DNA of 64,000 nucleotides from a virus: positions 1 to 64,000 of the IMG/VR virus record IMGVR_UViG_3300048583_000198. One strand, given 5' to 3'. The translations under genes and the position numbers were made by a program. A model generated the notes under the pieces. The model worked only from the letters and a program-made list of their open reading frames with translations, was not told the origin of the DNA and did no database searches. How positions within the stretch are numbered: the stretch's first letter is position 1; the number at the start of each line of letters is the position of its first letter. This document shows, piece by piece, positions 54,273 through 61,238 of the stretch.

Positions 54273-54304
54273 CGGATTACACGTGCACTACGTGCACATC
54301 GGAC
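54273..54304 (+). promoter_or_regulatory. Early hairpin promoter E1 (vRNAP type)
   Basis: Box CGGATTACAC at 54273 followed by the hairpin GTGCAC-TAC-GTGCAC (54283-54297) and ATCGGA. Six-bp stem and three-base loop are the known N4 vRNAP promoter form. Two more copies lie downstream with the same spacing. The first early gene starts 29 bases after it. Confidence 0.72.
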
Positions 54305-54332
54305 CAACCTCGGTCCTTCCATGGAGTTCATC

Positions 54333-54542
54333 ATGTCCCTCATCAAGACCGCCTTCTCTGGCATGGTCCAGAAGATGCAGCTCGAGAACGCACTGCAGCT
54401 GCAGAAGCACCAGCACCTGCGTCCTCCGCAGATCCGACTGCAGATCGCACAGGGCCTCACCGCCATCGACGAGCAGCTCGCAGCTGACACCAAGCTGAAG
54501 AAGCGCTTCGACACCATCACGCTCACGTTGCCCACAACCTGA
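54333..54542 (+). CDS. First early gene, small helical protein
   Basis: 69 residues, MSLIKTAFSG..., Gln/Leu-rich helices (MQLENALQLQKHQHLRPPQI). GGAG at 54323-54326 marks the start; an in-frame ATG at 54321 is less likely. It is the only gene between promoter E1 and a stem-loop. Such first early genes often act on the host; no family recognised. Confidence 0.72.
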   Translation: MSLIKTAFSGMVQKMQLENALQLQKHQHLRPPQIRLQIAQGLTAIDEQLAADTKLKKRFDTITLTLPTT

Positions 54543-54551
54543 GCTAACGGC

Positions 54552-54571
54552 CTTCCCTCGCAAGAGGGAAG
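54552..54571 (+). terminator. Stem-loop after first early gene
   Basis: CTTCCCTC, loop GCAA, GAGGGAAG: a perfect 8 bp stem nine bases after the stop and directly before promoter E2. There is no U-tract, but vRNAP terminators can be simple stem-loops. Confidence 0.55.
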
Positions 54572-54574
54572 AGC

Positions 54575-54600
54575 CGGAATACACGTGGCCTTCGGCCACT
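54575..54600 (+). promoter_or_regulatory. Early hairpin promoter E2 (vRNAP type)
   Basis: Box CGGAATACAC then hairpin GTGGCC-TTC-GGCCAC (54585-54599). Same box, same distance and same 6 bp stem with three-base loop as E1, although the stem sequence itself differs, which shows conserved structure. A folded RNA starts immediately after. Confidence 0.72.
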
Positions 54601-54602
54601 CA

Positions 54603-54727
54603 GCGAAGCAGGACGATAGATCCTGTCTCTGGTGCATTACGCTGAGGGAAGTGAGCAGTCCGTACCAACCGCCTGTTGTACCCTTCACAGCACGTCCCAG
54701 AGTCCCTCTATCGTTCCTGTCCTTCGC
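54603..54727 (+). ncRNA. Candidate structured early RNA, ~125 nt
   Basis: The two ends pair in a long helix: GCGAAG (54603) with CTTCGC (54722), CAGGA (54609) with TCCTG (54715), CGATAGA (54614) with TCTATCG (54707), CTCTGG (54627) with CCAGAG (54697), about 24 pairs in all. An inner hairpin GTACCAAC/GTTGTAC lies at 54662-54681. It begins three bases after promoter E2 and ends before E3, and no good gene fits inside. It may be a free RNA of the early phase. Function unknown. Confidence 0.55.
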
Positions 54728-54766
54728 ATGAACACCTTTAACGGCTGTGCCCTCTTGGGCATTGTC

Positions 54767-54798
54767 CGGACTACACATGCGCATTCGCGCACGTCGGA
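54767..54798 (+). promoter_or_regulatory. Early hairpin promoter E3 (vRNAP type)
   Basis: Box CGGACTACAC followed by hairpin TGCGC-ATTC-GCGCA (54778-54791) and CGTCGGA, close to E1 in sequence on both sides. The loop is four bases here rather than three. The next early gene starts 37 bases on. Confidence 0.68.
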
Positions 54799-54834
54799 GT
54801 GCAATCCCGCACTTCGTTTCTCTGGAGAAAGTTC

Positions 54835-55092
54835 ATGAGCATTGGAAACATCGTCGAGAGCGCCAAGCCTGCTGGCAAGCGCGTCACCTACGGCATCCTC
54901 ATCAAGGCTGGCACGTTCAGCCTGAACGAGTGGGGCCTCACCGAGAGCGATGCGAAGCAGGTGCACGAGATCCTCGTGGCCCGTAAGGACGAGCCGTTCG
55001 AGCTGAACGGTCTCACCTTCGCTCGCCGTCCGCCGTCCGACCTGTCGGCGCAGCTGGCCGCGTTCAAGGCCAAGGCTCCGGCAGCCGTCTGA
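54835..55092 (+). CDS. Early gene, 85 aa basic protein
   Basis: MSIGNIVESAKPAGKRVTYG..., an alpha/beta small protein with Ala-rich C-terminal helix. CTGGAG precedes the start. It lies between promoter E3 and a strong terminator, so it is a single-gene early unit. No family recognised; host takeover role is inference from position. Confidence 0.75.
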   Translation: MSIGNIVESAKPAGKRVTYGILIKAGTFSLNEWGLTESDAKQVHEILVARKDEPFELNGLTFARRPPSDLSAQLAAFKAKAPAAV

Positions 55093-55098
55093 CCGGAA

Positions 55099-55142
55099 AC
55101 AGCAGCGTCCATCCCATCACGGGGTGGGCGCTGTTGTATTTT
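55099..55142. terminator. Bidirectional terminator between convergent genes
   Basis: A 17 bp stem (55099-55115 with 55121-55137, wobble pairs included) around loop ATCAC, followed on the plus strand by ATTTT. It lies between the early gene ending at 55092 and the reverse-strand gene ending at 55117, and its arm includes the last codons of the latter. Confidence 0.8.
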
Positions 55143-55563
55143 CGGAGTGTTCTGCAACACACGATAGACCAGCCCAGGCAGTGCGAGCAGCATTGCCATT
55201 GGGCGGCATCACGGCCAAAGGATTGATCATGTAGATACCACGCTGAATGCGCCGTATCAGATCACATTCCATTAAGGCTGGCAGATGATTCTGCACAAAG
55301 CGACTGTCCACTTCAGGGGACAGCAGCCTGGTGCGTACCACCTCATTCGTATCCACATTGCGTGCCTTCACCATGGCACGGAAGAGCTTAATGCTCGAGG
55401 GTGGGAGGGACGCGAGAGTATCAAGTAGGTCCATGCTTGCACCGTTTCGGTTGGAATCGCCTGTTCCCACAATGAGGAACGGCGGCTTGGCATCACGCAA
55501 TCGTCTGCGTCGGTGCGTCACCAACTCCTCATCGTAGGAGAGATTTAGGATGCTATTAGGCAT
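55117..55563 (-). CDS. Winged-helix regulator-like protein, reverse strand
   Basis: 148 residues and the only minus-strand gene in the early block. The C-terminal half reads SSIKLFRAMVKARNVDTNEV, then SRFVQNHLPALMECDLIRRIQRGIYMINPLAVMP, a winged-helix pattern with recognition helix and wing as in plasmid or phage replication and repressor proteins. A 44-base palindrome lies 41 bases upstream of its start, so self-regulation is likely. It may control the early genes on either side. Confidence 0.65.
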   Translation of the reverse strand: MPNSILNLSYDEELVTHRRRRLRDAKPPFLIVGTGDSNRNGASMDLLDTLASLPPSSIKLFRAMVKARNVDTNEVVRTRLLSPEVDSRFVQNHLPALMECDLIRRIQRGIYMINPLAVMPPNGNAARTAWAGLSCVAEHSENTTAPTP

Positions 55564-55603
55564 GGCATTAGTCTATGCCTTCAACGACTAACAAACAAGT
55601 AGT

Positions 55604-55647
55604 TAATACTAGGCAGCCCATCATTTCGTCTGGGCTACCAAGTATTA
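55604..55647. promoter_or_regulatory. 44-base palindrome, likely operator or stem-loop
   Basis: TAATACT...AGTATTA on the outside and AGCCCA...TGGGCT inside, with GG/CC between and a ten-base centre (55621-55630). It lies between the reverse-strand regulator-like gene and the next plus-strand operon. It may be an operator for that regulator; as RNA it could be a terminator or a promoter hairpin. Confidence 0.6.
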
Positions 55648-55712
55648 CCTCGCTTGTAAGTGATTGATTTCCCTCACAACCCATCTGCTGATTCATTCTT
55701 AGGAGAACCAAC

Positions 55713-55877
55713 ATGTTGCTAGCTTTGCTCACGTTGACCGGTGTACTCAGCATCGTGCTGATGATCCGGTCTGTCTTCGTCGTGCATGACAATTTCCTGG
55801 GTGCTGTCCTCATGGGCATCTTCGGCTTTGTCAGCTTCGTTATCACCGCTGTGCTCACCAATGTGGTGTCGTCATGA
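55713..55877 (+). CDS. Small membrane protein, 54 aa
   Basis: Two membrane spans (LLALLTLTGVLSIVLMI and AVLMGIFGFVSFVITAVL). AGGAGAACCAAC precedes the ATG. Overlaps the next start by four bases (ATGA). Early small membrane proteins often alter the host envelope; nothing more can be said. Confidence 0.75.
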   Translation: MLLALLTLTGVLSIVLMIRSVFVVHDNFLGAVLMGIFGFVSFVITAVLTNVVSS

Positions 55878-56050
55878 ACCTCAAGGAGATGATGCCTCTC
55901 GAGTTGCATGAGCGTCGGCTCAAGCTGCTCAAAGAGGTGAAAGAGATTGACGAAGAATTTCGTCGTCGCATTCATCCCATCGTCACCACCATTGACGAGC
56001 ACCGTGCCAGGGCTGCGCATTACGCCAGCATTGGCAAGCGTCCGTACTAA
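55874..56050 (+). CDS. Small helical protein, 58 aa
   Basis: Charged and likely one long helix (LHERRLKLLKEVKEIDEEFR), then a short soluble tail. Translation is coupled by the ATGA overlap with the membrane protein gene. No family recognised. Confidence 0.7.
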   Translation: MNLKEMMPLELHERRLKLLKEVKEIDEEFRRRIHPIVTTIDEHRARAAHYASIGKRPY

Positions 56051-56063
56051 CAGGAGAACTCAG

Positions 56064-56372
56064 ATGCTCAATGGCATCGCAGTGTTTGTCATGCTCACCA
56101 TGCTGTTCATGTGGTGCGGCAAGAAATGGCGGCAACGCCTTGTCGGGATGGGATTCCTGACAGACATCTCGGTGCACATCCTGTGTCAGCTACTGCTCGG
56201 CGGTGCCAATGAGGGCCGCCTTGCAGTGCTGTTCGGGTGTGTGCTGTTCAATTTGCACTTGATGACCTACCGCAAGCTCTGGGGCTATTCAGCCTTCGAA
56301 GAGGGAGCATGGGTTTTCCATCGTGGTCTGTTCAACTTCCGGAGGAACCATGGAACATCTCAGGCTGGATAA
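56064..56372 (+). CDS. Membrane protein, 102 aa
   Basis: At least two hydrophobic stretches (LNGIAVFVMLTMLFMWC and the region LAVLFGCVLFNLHLM) with a basic loop KKWRQR. AGGAGA stands seven bases before the start. The 3' end overlaps the RNA polymerase start by 23 bases. Function unknown. Confidence 0.75.
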   Translation: MLNGIAVFVMLTMLFMWCGKKWRQRLVGMGFLTDISVHILCQLLLGGANEGRLAVLFGCVLFNLHLMTYRKLWGYSAFEEGAWVFHRGLFNFRRNHGTSQAG

Positions 56373-57993
56373 CCAGCGTTCACATGCTGTGAGTCTCGAT
56401 CCAGACACACAGCACATCTTCCACTACGTGTGGATACGGGGCCGATGCAGCTTGGTAGAGCTGTTTCCCGTGTTCGCACGTAAGGTGGAAGGATTCCTGG
56501 AGAAGCTCGAGAGCTTGCTGGTGCAGGGCCATCTGCATACAGATCTCAAGAGCATCTGGGCCAGGGACCGACAGATCGTGTTCACCGAAACTCCGCTGTC
56601 TCGACCGGAAGAGAGTGACAGCTGGGTGCTCAAAGCTCTGAACGAGCAGGTGCACGTCGTCGGTGATGATTTTACGTGGAATGGTGCCATCCACATCAAT
56701 CGTGACTTTCAGTTGCAGTGGCACAAGATGACGCTCAAGCCCGGAGATCGCTTCTATTTGGGCCATTTCGAGGATTTTCGTGGCCGCATCTACTGCAAGG
56801 GCCACATCCTCACGTATCAGGGCACCGACTTTCAGAAGTCCCTGATTCGTACTGAGCCCTATCAAGTGACAGACCTCGAGTGGCTGCACATGGACGTAGC
56901 TCGTAGCTATGGACTAGACAAAGCCACATGGGCAGAGCGTCTGGCATGGAGCTTGGACCATCCTGAGCTGCAACAAGGTGCCAAGGAGCCCTTCCTGTAC
57001 AAGAGCGCCTGGGAAGCTCTGCAGAAGGCTCTCAGGGGTGAAATGATTGATCACCCTGTCAGTCTGGATGCCACGGCCTCTGGCATTCAGTGCCTGTCGC
57101 TTATGGCGCAGGATCCAGTGAGTGCCTTGGCCGTCAACCTGGGTAGCCAGGTGGTCAACAATCCGTATCGGAAAGTCCAGGAGGAGATGGGACCGTACGA
57201 CTACGAGCGTGTGAAGCAGGCCACGATGACGCACTTCTACGAGAGTGTGCTCACACCCTTGCAGCTGTTTGGCGATGACTATCCTAAGTTCCTGGAAGCC
57301 ATGGAGAAATCCATGCCAGGGCCTACGGCTATTCGTGATGCCATCGCCAGCTGCATGACGTACCAGGATCGGTACAGGTGGGTGATGATGGATGGGTATG
57401 AGGTCGACATGAAGGTGACCACGCCCATTGAATGCACCATGGATATCGGTGCTGGCCATCAGATGACGTGGATAGAGCATCGACAAGCAGCCGTGGCCAC
57501 CAAGGGGCTCACTGCCAATGTGACGCATAGCCTGGATGCCCTCGTTCTGAGGGAAGTGCTGCGTCGTACCCACTGTCCCTACCAGTGGTACCAGCATGAA
57601 ACGCCTTTCGAAGAGCTGCGTGAGAAGGACATCCTGCTCATGCAGAGCATCATTCGGTGGCGACAGACTCAATTCCTGTCATTCGAGTTCATGGACCATT
57701 GTGATGGCATGAACCAGCATCTCGTTCCTCGAGAGCTGAGAGAGGCCGTGGACGCACGTACAAGCGCCGATTGCATGTACATCCAGCCCATCCACGACTG
57801 CTATCGAGTGAAAGCCAATGACGCCAGCCGCCTCTTCCAGATTGTTCGGGAAGTGATGGCTGACTTGGCGTATGCCAAGACGGCGGAATGGCTGCTGCCT
57901 CAGCTCGGATACAAAGGCAGCATCAAGGACGATGAATGCAGGAGAACGGCATTGAAGGAGCAAGTCCTTAATAGCCTCTACCTGATATGTTAG
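56350..57993 (+). CDS. RNA polymerase, T7/N4 RNAP2 type
   Basis: 547 residues. Motifs of single-subunit RNA polymerases: DFRGR at 142-146, motif A SLDATASG with D240, motif B K289...M293...Y297, and motif C PIHDC with H482-D483. Only about 140 residues precede DFRGR, against about 420 in T7, so the N-terminal domain is largely missing. In N4 this domain is a separate subunit, RNAP1 (gp15), with RNAP2 (gp16) bearing the catalytic motifs. No RNAP1-like gene was seen next to it. The start at 56350 lies inside the preceding gene, with GGAGG upstream. It probably transcribes the replication genes. Confidence 0.88.
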   Translation: MEHLRLDNQRSHAVSLDPDTQHIFHYVWIRGRCSLVELFPVFARKVEGFLEKLESLLVQGHLHTDLKSIWARDRQIVFTETPLSRPEESDSWVLKALNEQVHVVGDDFTWNGAIHINRDFQLQWHKMTLKPGDRFYLGHFEDFRGRIYCKGHILTYQGTDFQKSLIRTEPYQVTDLEWLHMDVARSYGLDKATWAERLAWSLDHPELQQGAKEPFLYKSAWEALQKALRGEMIDHPVSLDATASGIQCLSLMAQDPVSALAVNLGSQVVNNPYRKVQEEMGPYDYERVKQATMTHFYESVLTPLQLFGDDYPKFLEAMEKSMPGPTAIRDAIASCMTYQDRYRWVMMDGYEVDMKVTTPIECTMDIGAGHQMTWIEHRQAAVATKGLTANVTHSLDALVLREVLRRTHCPYQWYQHETPFEELREKDILLMQSIIRWRQTQFLSFEFMDHCDGMNQHLVPRELREAVDARTSADCMYIQPIHDCYRVKANDASRLFQIVREVMADLAYAKTAEWLLPQLGYKGSIKDDECRRTALKEQVLNSLYLIC

Positions 57994-57998
57994 TTAAT

Positions 57999-58029
57999 GG
58001 TGGCCTTAGCAAGGATGCTGAAGGCCACC
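57999..58029 (+). terminator. Stem-loop after RNA polymerase gene
   Basis: GGTGGCCTT with AAGGCCACC (9 bp), then AGCA/TGCT with loop AGGA and one bulged G: a 13 bp hairpin six bases after the stop. No U-tract follows. It may end or protect the polymerase mRNA. Confidence 0.5.
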
Positions 58030-58064
58030 TGTCCCCTCACTTAACAACAGACTTAGGAGTTGAA

Positions 58065-58451
58065 ATGAACAGAAACGTCGAGTTTTCGGTCCTCGTGGGT
58101 AAGACCATCGAGGCCATCTGGGGCGGTGCTGGCGACGACAGCATCAAGTTCACGTGCACCGATGGTACCCAGTACCAGATGTATCACTACCAGGATTGCT
58201 GCGAGTCCGTCTATGTCGAAGACATCGCTGGTGACCTGCAGGATATCGTCGGCAGCCCAATCCTCGTTGCTGAGGAATTGAGCAGCAGTGAGGATCCGCC
58301 TGGGGTGAAGCTGAGTGACTACCGGGAATCCTTCACGTGGACGTTCTACAAGCTCGATACGGCCAAGGGGGGTGTCACCATCCGTTGGTACGGCTCAAGC
58401 AACGGCTACTACTCAGAGCGGGTCGACTTCCATGAGGTGACTCATGGCTGA
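58065..58451 (+). CDS. DUF7448-like phage protein, 128 aa
   Basis: Start MNRNVEF with AGGAG upstream. The middle QDCCESVYVEDIAGDLQDIVGSPILVAEE is the mark of a small family common in phages. A beta part SFTWTFYKLDTAKGGVTIRWYG follows. No function is known. It overlaps the next gene by eight bases. Confidence 0.75.
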   Translation: MNRNVEFSVLVGKTIEAIWGGAGDDSIKFTCTDGTQYQMYHYQDCCESVYVEDIAGDLQDIVGSPILVAEELSSSEDPPGVKLSDYRESFTWTFYKLDTAKGGVTIRWYGSSNGYYSERVDFHEVTHG

Positions 58452-58698
58452 GAAACCCAAGCCGTTCATCACCACCACTCAGGGAATGTCTGGGTGGTTC
58501 GCTGTCCAGTATTGGTGGAACGACAAGGACTTCCCAGGAGATGGCTTCTGGGAGCCTTGGGAAACGGGCTTTGGTCGCTATGCGAACGAAGAAAAGGCCA
58601 TCGAAGAAGCCCAGACATGGGCTGAAGCCGAAGGTCTCGAGTACCGTCCTCGTGTCACTACTGCTGACCATATGGTGAGCAATCCACCTCCAGCGTGA
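58444..58698 (+). CDS. Hypothetical protein, 84 aa
   Basis: Trp-rich (six in 84) with FAVQYWWNDKDFPGD-type beta segment and a C-terminal helix (EEKAIEEAQTWAEAE). Last coding gene before a folded stretch. No family recognised. Confidence 0.7.
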   Translation: MAEKPKPFITTTQGMSGWFAVQYWWNDKDFPGDGFWEPWETGFGRYANEEKAIEEAQTWAEAEGLEYRPRVTTADHMVSNPPPA

Positions 58699-58726
58699 TA
58701 ACGACGCTGTGTGGAAATCGTGCAGG

Positions 58727-58886
58727 CATCTGACGAGATGTCTCTCGTCCTCTTGGACCCAGAGCTAACCAGCTGGGTAGAGGGAACCCCAAACTCGGGC
58801 TGTGGTGGCCCAACTCAACTAGCTTGACGAAGCATCATGACAATTCAATCCGGCGTGGCCACAGCACCAGTAGTGCGGCAGTGGCC
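58727..58886 (+). other. Folded non-coding segment, several hairpins
   Basis: No gene fits in 58699-58913. Hairpins seen: CATCT-GACG-AGATG (58727-58740), GTCC-TCTT-GGAC near 58746, CCCAG...CTGGG near 58758, GGGC...GCCC near 58797, and GGCCAC...GTGGCC (58857-58886) with an inner GCAC/GTGC. The last lies 27 bases before the next start. Candidate leader or non-coding RNA; role unknown. Confidence 0.4.
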
Positions 58887-58913
58887 TTCCTTCAACTTCA
58901 CGGGAGAATGTCG

Positions 58914-59036
58914 ATGTTCAGCATGTCCACTCTGATCGACCTGGGCTGCATTGCTCTGGTCGTATTCATTGGCACAACGCTGTTGAGTGCTGGCGTCATG
59001 GCAGCCGCAGCGTACAAGACGTGGAAGGAGTTCTGA
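58914..59036 (+). CDS. Small membrane protein, 40 aa
   Basis: MFSMSTLIDLGCIALVVFIG and on: one span and a short basic tail. GGGAG lies seven bases upstream. Overlaps the next start by one base (TGATG). Confidence 0.65.
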   Translation: MFSMSTLIDLGCIALVVFIGTTLLSAGVMAAAAYKTWKEF

Positions 59037-59182
59037 TGGAACTCCTCATCATCCTGGTCCTCATTGGCATGGTCGTGTACCTGCTGCCCTACATCATTGC
59101 CGGTGTGTTCATCGCAATCGGCATTGTTGGTGGACTGCTGGCACTCATTGCCATAGGCATCGGGAAACTGCTCAGCCGTTGA
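59036..59182 (+). CDS. Small membrane protein, 48 aa
   Basis: Almost entirely hydrophobic: ELLIILVLIGMVVYLL, then IIAGVFIAIGIVGGLLALIA, ending GKLLSR. Two spans are likely. It forms a pair with the gene before and is followed by a strong terminator. Function unknown. Confidence 0.7.
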   Translation: MELLIILVLIGMVVYLLPYIIAGVFIAIGIVGGLLALIAIGIGKLLSR

Positions 59183-59197
59183 TTGCTTCAAGTTTTG

Positions 59198-59233
59198 GTG
59201 TCGGCCCCTTCGGGGGTCGGCACTTTTTTTTTT
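59198..59233 (+). terminator. Strong Rho-independent terminator
   Basis: An 11 bp stem GTGTCGGCCCC/GGGGTCGGCAC with TTCG loop and ten T in a row (59224-59233). It ends the plus-strand early block just where the minus-strand fibre gene ends. Confidence 0.95.
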
Positions 59234-61238
59234 ACAACCAATCGAAAGCAATACTGCCAACAGGTTGGTGCACAAAAGGTCCACGAAGATTGATAGAAGC
59301 TGCTGAAACCTGTACAGGCCAAGGACTCACGCGATTATTTACAAGAACATAAAGCGGAATATCCCAAGGAGTTTTCCCTGAATTTGTAGCATTAGGTACA
59401 CCATATGTATCAAGCATACTAATGCTGCCTACTAAAGCATTGTTTCGATAAAAAACAATCTGCTTGTTTACATAGTCAATCAAACAACCCCACACATCTC
59501 CGATTAAAGGAGACACAACAGTACCTATTGTAATTTCATTGTTGTCAGCGTTAGGAATAGAACATTTTCCGTTTCTTGTATCGTATAGATACGAACCGCC
59601 TCCACCCATTGCTGCAAAATTAACACCCAGCTGGATATGTTTTGCGTTTAGCAAAGTTAGTTCGTAGTAATACTTTTGGAGTACTCCATTAATTCGCGGC
59701 ATTACAGGACGCGAAGAACTAATAATTGCTGCAGCATCGTCAGAAGTGACATAGGTTGCATACACTGTGTTGTATTCAACTAAACCGCATGTGTCACCCC
59801 AATTCCAGTAAGTCTCCATTACAGCAGGAGCAAGCTCTACATTTTTATTGAGCGCAAAAAGCAAATGATTACTCACACCGCCTGGGCAAGATTCATTTGG
59901 AGCACTGAATGAAAAATCGTCCCAACAAGACGCAAGTGCTCCATTTTTTTCTTCACCTGCCATTACAGGACCATTTGGCGTAGGAAGAAAATAAGCAGGA
60001 TCTTTTCCACGTCGAAAACATACTGCTCGAATATCACGATATTCGTTTGATGCTGGAGTGAATTCCCAAGCATAAGTATAACCAGAACCGTTCCAATAGC
60101 CTCGAGCAATACTAATTCGAAGCTTATATGTTCCAGTTGTTTGAGCAGTGAATGTTAAAATCAAAGTACAACCTGTTGTACTTGGATCACCATCTTCTCG
60201 CTCAGCAAGAGTTCTGTGTTCCCAAACAGAACCATAATCAGTTAGTGGATCAAGCACACTTCCCCATCTAGTTGTGCTATGAACAATTCCTCCTCTTTCA
60301 TTTCCAAGCGAATCTACATAAGAAACTCCAAGAGCCCCTTCATACCCGCTTTTCAAAGAACCGCGACGACTCAAGTGATACGTGTATTCTTCTCCTGCTA
60401 CAAGAGACACCTCATATTCAATGTAATGCCGCCCATATCCAAAACCACCTGGGCGCAAACGAGCATGATTATTCGCCATGGTTTTTAATCCCATAGCAAA
60501 AGAAGACCAACCCGCATCTTGTACAGAAGAAGTTGCTGTTTCCCCTGGAATCCAGTTTTCACCTTCTGTATTTGAAGCAACACGCCGCCCTACATAAAAA
60601 GCGTTGTATCCAGAGTCAACGATATAAGGCAAAGAAAAAAGCTGCTCATCAGCAAGCACAGGTCCGAGCGGTTGTTCTGATTGCAAACCCCAAGCAGATG
60701 AACTTGCGTCTGTACCTTTTGAACCTGTAACAAGGACTACAGGTGATCCCTCATGCCCAAGATGCATAAACAAAGGCTCAGTCTGACGCCAATCAGACGA
60801 TCCACTAGCTCGTGAAGTATTACGGTTTGCAAAAGGCATGTTTCGATGAATGTTTGTGTAAGCATAAGTCACAGAACAAACACGATAAATTCCATTTGTG
60901 TTTGGGCTAACAAACGTCGATACATAAAACGTAGCGGGATCAAGATCTTCTGCTGTCGCCCAACGATAAAAAATCACACTACCTGAATTGTTTGCATTTC
61001 GAAGACCAGGATCTGCTGCATAAATTTCCCATCCTTCTGGAATAGTTAGTGCAGCGCCTTCTCCCCAAGTTCGACCAGTGTTTGTTACACAAATCCAAAG
61101 CATAAAATAACCAACACGCAAATCAGCAATGTTAGTCGGAACAAAAGTAGTTGATGTACCGCACCCGTTATTGATGTAACCAGGAGGCGGTGGCTCAACA
61201 TAAAGAACTTGCGGTGGAATGTAATAGGTAGGCCACAT
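59232..61238 (-). CDS. Tail protein with C-terminal SPRY-like domain
   Basis: 668 residues from the ATG at 61238 (TAATG overlap with the fibre gene); the longer frame to 61685 is a shadow. Beta-rich throughout. Near the C-terminus, GDVWGCLIDYVNKQIVFYRNNALVG is the classic centre of a SPRY/B30.2 domain, a protein-binding fold. The gene is notably rich in A and T. It is probably a receptor-binding or fibre-tip protein working with the fibre encoded before it. Confidence 0.68.
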   Translation of the reverse strand: MWPTYYIPPQVLYVEPPPPGYINNGCGTSTTFVPTNIADLRVGYFMLWICVTNTGRTWGEGAALTIPEGWEIYAADPGLRNANNSGSVIFYRWATAEDLDPATFYVSTFVSPNTNGIYRVCSVTYAYTNIHRNMPFANRNTSRASGSSDWRQTEPLFMHLGHEGSPVVLVTGSKGTDASSSAWGLQSEQPLGPVLADEQLFSLPYIVDSGYNAFYVGRRVASNTEGENWIPGETATSSVQDAGWSSFAMGLKTMANNHARLRPGGFGYGRHYIEYEVSLVAGEEYTYHLSRRGSLKSGYEGALGVSYVDSLGNERGGIVHSTTRWGSVLDPLTDYGSVWEHRTLAEREDGDPSTTGCTLILTFTAQTTGTYKLRISIARGYWNGSGYTYAWEFTPASNEYRDIRAVCFRRGKDPAYFLPTPNGPVMAGEEKNGALASCWDDFSFSAPNESCPGGVSNHLLFALNKNVELAPAVMETYWNWGDTCGLVEYNTVYATYVTSDDAAAIISSSRPVMPRINGVLQKYYYELTLLNAKHIQLGVNFAAMGGGGSYLYDTRNGKCSIPNADNNEITIGTVVSPLIGDVWGCLIDYVNKQIVFYRNNALVGSISMLDTYGVPNATNSGKTPWDIPLYVLVNNRVSPWPVQVSAASINLRGPFVHQPVGSIAFDWL

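Noticed and set aside
54065-54784. 239-residue minus-strand frame across the early promoters
   Set aside because: It runs antisense through three promoters, a folded RNA and a well-supported early gene, and its composition is not protein-like.
54632-54838. 68-residue plus-strand frame inside the folded RNA and promoter E3
   Set aside because: Ser/Thr/Cys/His-rich shadow-like composition, no ribosome site, and it spans both the RNA and the promoter.
58857-58886. Fourth early hairpin promoter
   Set aside because: It has a hairpin but lacks the CGGAnTACAC box and the short 3-4 base loop, so it is listed only as a folded segment.
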